Shown one piece after another: positions 61,456-64,000 of a stretch of DNA of 64,000 nucleotides (position 1 is the first letter of the stretch; the number at the start of each line of letters is the position of its first letter). The DNA comes from Burkholderia ubonensis (GTDB taxonomy: Bacteria; Pseudomonadota; Gammaproteobacteria; Burkholderiales; Burkholderiaceae), in the NCBI RefSeq assembly GCF_902833085.1, contig NZ_CADFEB010000011.1, forward strand, positions 124,001 to 188,000. The letters run 5' to 3'. Made by a program: the position numbers and the translations under genes. The notes below the pieces were generated by a model. It saw nothing but the letters and a program-made list of their open reading frames with translations, searched no databases and was not told where the DNA came from.

Positions 61456-62354
61456 TGCGCGTCCTTCTTCGTTGCCGGTTGGTAGAGGCGGATCACCGCC
61501 GAGAAATCGAGCTGGCCGTCGCCGCGGCTGCTCATCGCCTGGTACAGCTGCTGCGCGAGCGCGCCGAGATAGACGGGCTGGCGCACCTGCTTCGCCGCGT
61601 CGTTCGCGAGGCCGAGATCCTTCAGCATCAGGTCGGTGCCGAAGCCGCCCGTGTAGCCGCGCGACGACGGCGCGGTGCCGATCACGCCCGGATACGGGTT
61701 GTACGTGTCCGAGCTCCAGCAGCGGCCGGTCGACGTGTTGACGATGCCCGCGAGCACCTTCGGATCGATGCCGAGCGCGACGCCGAGCGACATCGCCTCC
61801 GACACGGCCGCCATCGAGATGCCGAGCACGAGGTTGTTGCAGACCTTCGCGACCTGCCCCATCCCGGTCGCGCCGCAATGGACGATGTTCTTGCCCATCC
61901 CGGCGAGCACGGGCTGCACGCGTTCGAAGTCCGCGTCGCTGCCGCCGACCATGAAGGTCAGCGTGCCCGCCGCCGCGCCGCCCGTGCCGCCCGACACCGG
62001 CGCATCGACGAACGCGCCGCCGTGCTCGCGCACGAGCGCGCCGAACGCCTGCGCGCTGGCCGGGTCGATCGTGCTCGAATCGATCACGGTCGCGCCCGCG
62101 CCGAGCCCGGCCAGCACGCCGTGCTCGCCGGTCAGCACCGAGCGCACGTGCGGCGCTGCCGGCAGCATCGTGATCACGAACTCCGCGCCGGCCGCCGCGT
62201 CGCGCGGCGAGCCGGCCGCCTGCGCGCCCGCGTCCTGCAACGCGCGCAGCGCGTCGGCGCTGAGGTCGAATACATGCACTTCATGGCCGGCCTTCAGCAG
62301 GTTCAGCGCCATCGGCGCACCCATGTGGCCGAGGCCGATAAAACCGATCTTCAT
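61452..62354 (-). CDS. mmsB: 3-hydroxyisobutyrate dehydrogenase
   Basis: 300 residues. The N-terminal NAD-binding motif is IGFIGLGHMGAPMALNLLKA, followed by FVDAPVSGGTGGAAAGTLTF, the substrate-binding region, and the catalytic Lys in MGQVAKVCNNLVLGISMAA. It oxidises 3-hydroxyisobutyrate to methylmalonate semialdehyde, the substrate of the MmsA encoded just upstream. 13-base gap to mmsA, four-base overlap with the hydratase gene. Confidence 0.94.
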   Translation of the reverse strand: MKIGFIGLGHMGAPMALNLLKAGHEVHVFDLSADALRALQDAGAQAAGSPRDAAAGAEFVITMLPAAPHVRSVLTGEHGVLAGLGAGATVIDSSTIDPASAQAFGALVREHGGAFVDAPVSGGTGGAAAGTLTFMVGGSDADFERVQPVLAGMGKNIVHCGATGMGQVAKVCNNLVLGISMAAVSEAMSLGVALGIDPKVLAGIVNTSTGRCWSSDTYNPYPGVIGTAPSSRGYTGGFGTDLMLKDLGLANDAAKQVRQPVYLGALAQQLYQAMSSRGDGQLDFSAVIRLYQPATKKDAQ

Positions 62355-62367
62355 TTTTGCCCCCTGA

Positions 62368-63897
62368 TCAGTGCAAACGGATCGTCGTATTCACCGGGCC
62401 GGCCGTCGTGTCGTCGTCGAACCAGCGCGCGGTGACCGTCTTGGTCTGCGTGTAGAACTGCACGACCTGCTTGCCGTACGGGCCGAGGTCGCCGAGCTTC
62501 GAGCCGCGCGAACCGGTGAAGCTGAAGAACGGCACCGGCACCGGGATCGGGATGTTGATGCCGACCTGGCCGACGTCGATCTCGCTCTGGAACTTGCGCG
62601 CCGCCGCGCCGCTCTGCGTGAAGAGGCCGACGCCGTTGCCGAACGGGTTCGCATTGACGAGCGCGATCGCGTCGTCGAGCGAGTCGGCTTCGAGCACGAC
62701 GAGCACCGGACCGAAGATCTCGTGCGTGTAGATCGACATGTCGGTCTTCACGCCGGAGAAGATCGTCGGGCCGACGAAATTGCCCTGCTCGTAGCCGGCC
62801 ACCGTCACGCCGCGGCCGTCGAGCTCGAGCTTCGCGCCTTCCTTCACGCCCGCTTCGATCAGCGACAGGATGCGTTCCTTCGCGGCCTTCGACACGACCG
62901 GGCCGACGTCGGTGCCGGCTTCCGCGCCCGCGTTCACCTTCAGCAGCTTCGCCTTCGCGACGAGATCGGGCAGCCAGTCGCGCGCGGCGCCGACCAGCAC
63001 CGCGACCGACGTCGCCATGCAGCGCTGGCCCGCCGCGCCGAACCCGGCGCCGACGAGCGCGTTGAGCGTCTGCTCGCGGTTCGCGTCGGGCAGCACGACC
63101 GCGTGGTTCTTCGCGCCCATCATCGACTGCACGCGCTTGCCGTTCGCGCTGCCGAGCTGGTACACGTGCGTGCCGACCGCGGTCGAGCCGACGAACGAGA
63201 TCGCCTTCACGAGCGGATGCGTGCAGATCGCGTCGACGACTTCCTTGCCGCCGTGCACGACGTTCAGCACGCCCTTCGGCACACCGGCCTCGATCGCGAG
63301 CTCGACGAGCTGCATCGTCGACAGCGGGTCCTGCTCCGACGGCTTCAGCACGAACGTGTTGCCGCACACGATCGCCATCGGGAACATCCACAGCGGAATC
63401 ATCGCGGGGAAGTTGAACGGCGTGATGCCCGCGCACACGCCGATCGGCTGGCGCAGCGTGTAGGTGTCGACGCCGCCCGCGACGTTCTCCGCGAACTCGC
63501 CGAGCTGCAGCGTGCCGACCGAGCATGCGTGCTCGACCACCTCGAGGCCGCGGAAGATGTCGCCTTCCGCGTCCGGCAGCGTCTTGCCCTGCTCGGCGGT
63601 CAGCGTCTTCGCGATCCGCTGCTGGTTGGCGCGCACGAGATCCTGGAACTTCAGCATGATGCGCATGCGCGCGGCGATCGGCGTGTTCTTCCACGACGCG
63701 AACGCCGCCTGCGCGGCCTGCACGGCCGCGTCGACTTCGGCGACGGTCGCGAACGGCACGCGCGCGAGCACCTCCTGCGTGGCCGGATTGATGATGGCGC
63801 GCCACTCGTGCGTCTTCGATTCGACGAATTCGCCGTCGATCAGCAGCTTGACCGTCGGCACGTCTTGCCCCGCCTGGGGCGTCGGATTCGCGTTCAT
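62368..63897 (-). CDS. mmsA: CoA-acylating methylmalonate-semialdehyde dehydrogenase
   Basis: 509 residues, aldehyde dehydrogenase fold. Landmarks are GITPFNFPAMIPLWMFPMAI, FVGSTAVGTHVYQLGSANGK, the catalytic Cys in AGQRCMATSVAVLVG, and EIFGPVLVVLEADSLDDAI near the C-terminus. FNFPAMIPLWM and PVPFFSFTGSRGSK are specific to the MmsA/IolA class. It makes propionyl-CoA from methylmalonate semialdehyde, the last step of valine degradation here. The ATG at 63895-63897 has AAGGAG upstream; first gene of the operon. Confidence 0.95.
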   Translation of the reverse strand: MNANPTPQAGQDVPTVKLLIDGEFVESKTHEWRAIINPATQEVLARVPFATVAEVDAAVQAAQAAFASWKNTPIAARMRIMLKFQDLVRANQQRIAKTLTAEQGKTLPDAEGDIFRGLEVVEHACSVGTLQLGEFAENVAGGVDTYTLRQPIGVCAGITPFNFPAMIPLWMFPMAIVCGNTFVLKPSEQDPLSTMQLVELAIEAGVPKGVLNVVHGGKEVVDAICTHPLVKAISFVGSTAVGTHVYQLGSANGKRVQSMMGAKNHAVVLPDANREQTLNALVGAGFGAAGQRCMATSVAVLVGAARDWLPDLVAKAKLLKVNAGAEAGTDVGPVVSKAAKERILSLIEAGVKEGAKLELDGRGVTVAGYEQGNFVGPTIFSGVKTDMSIYTHEIFGPVLVVLEADSLDDAIALVNANPFGNGVGLFTQSGAAARKFQSEIDVGQVGINIPIPVPVPFFSFTGSRGSKLGDLGPYGKQVVQFYTQTKTVTARWFDDDTTAGPVNTTIRLH

Positions 63898-64000
63898 CGC
63901 TTGATTCTCCTTGGGAGTGCCGCCGCGCGACGCAGCGCGCGGGCGGCCGGTTCGATGCATCGGCAGGCCGCGCGACTCGCGCGGCCCGCGCTCGGGTCAT

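Noticed and set aside
1..64000. tRNA or rRNA genes
   Set aside because: I saw no cloverleaf arms with a TTCGA-type T-loop in proper context or rRNA landmark sequences; none is called, although a covariance search could still find a small RNA.

Overview
This window is high-GC, gene-dense bacterial DNA. It looks like a Burkholderia cepacia complex genome, most likely a secondary chromosome. The indicators are a PenA-type class A beta-lactamase with its divergent LysR regulator, a Burkholderia-type VasX/BTH_I2691-like type VI effector, GTG/ATG starts with AAGGAG-like ribosome sites, and many housekeeping and catabolic genes of that lineage. This rests on protein recognition by eye; no database was searched.

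Layout. 1-12 kb: metabolic and regulatory genes. These are a TauE/SafE exporter end, NnrU, an M20 peptidase / Ldh2 dehydrogenase / TfoX-like operon, a nitronate monooxygenase, an internally deleted DUF1460 gene, an FtrA-like regulator divergent from a rhodanese, a superinfection-immunity-like protein, a P450, a PEP-mutase-family enzyme, an RpiR regulator and a YgiW-type OB-fold protein. 12.2-14.1 kb: a yhcG-type nuclease gene split cleanly by a 845-bp IS200/IS605-like element that carries only a shortened tnpB. 14.1-16.3 kb: a PmrAB/QseBC-like two-component system with a matching operator upstream. 16.3-24 kb: a repeat-rich stretch with nine same-strand copies of a ~65-bp repeat built around inverted DnaA-box-like 9-mers. 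It also holds an orphan type VI effector pair, a small membrane gene with an in-frame TGA, and penA-penR. 24-39 kb: a glycogen-debranching-type enzyme, a 1,867-residue autotransporter with long internal repeats, an MreB paralogue, a patatin type Vd autotransporter, an RstAB-like two-component pair and glutaminase.

39.9-45.6 kb: a lower-GC accessory region starting exactly at the 3' end of glsA. Degenerate copies of that 3' end recur at about 42.03 and 45.45 kb, so the block looks like stacked insertions. Its cargo is a propeller-like protein, a damaged IS3-family element, and a two-gene unit of unknown function (275-aa protein plus membrane-anchored protein).

45.6-54.2 kb: a secreted TPR protein, a cytosolic HtrA-like protease with an orphan LuxR-type regulator whose receiver domain lacks the phospho-acceptor Asp, LysR and LysE genes, a three-repeat beta-trefoil-like protein, RNase T2, an XRE regulator and an HD hydrolase. 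54.4-59 kb: a MacA-MacB-TolC export operon. 59.03-59.5 kb: a 289-bp nested-palindrome element with perfect 33-bp terminal inverted repeats next to an MFS transporter fragment. 59.5-63.9 kb: the distal valine-degradation operon (mmsA, mmsB, enoyl-CoA hydratase, 3-hydroxyisobutyryl-CoA hydrolase), closely packed with ATGA overlaps.

The observations most worth following up are the IS605-type insertion, where target-adjacent motif, right-end cleavage tetranucleotide and in-frame host gene can all be read directly; the DnaA-box-like repeat family bracketing penA-penR; the glsA 3'-end hotspot; and the small uncharacterised genes inside it.
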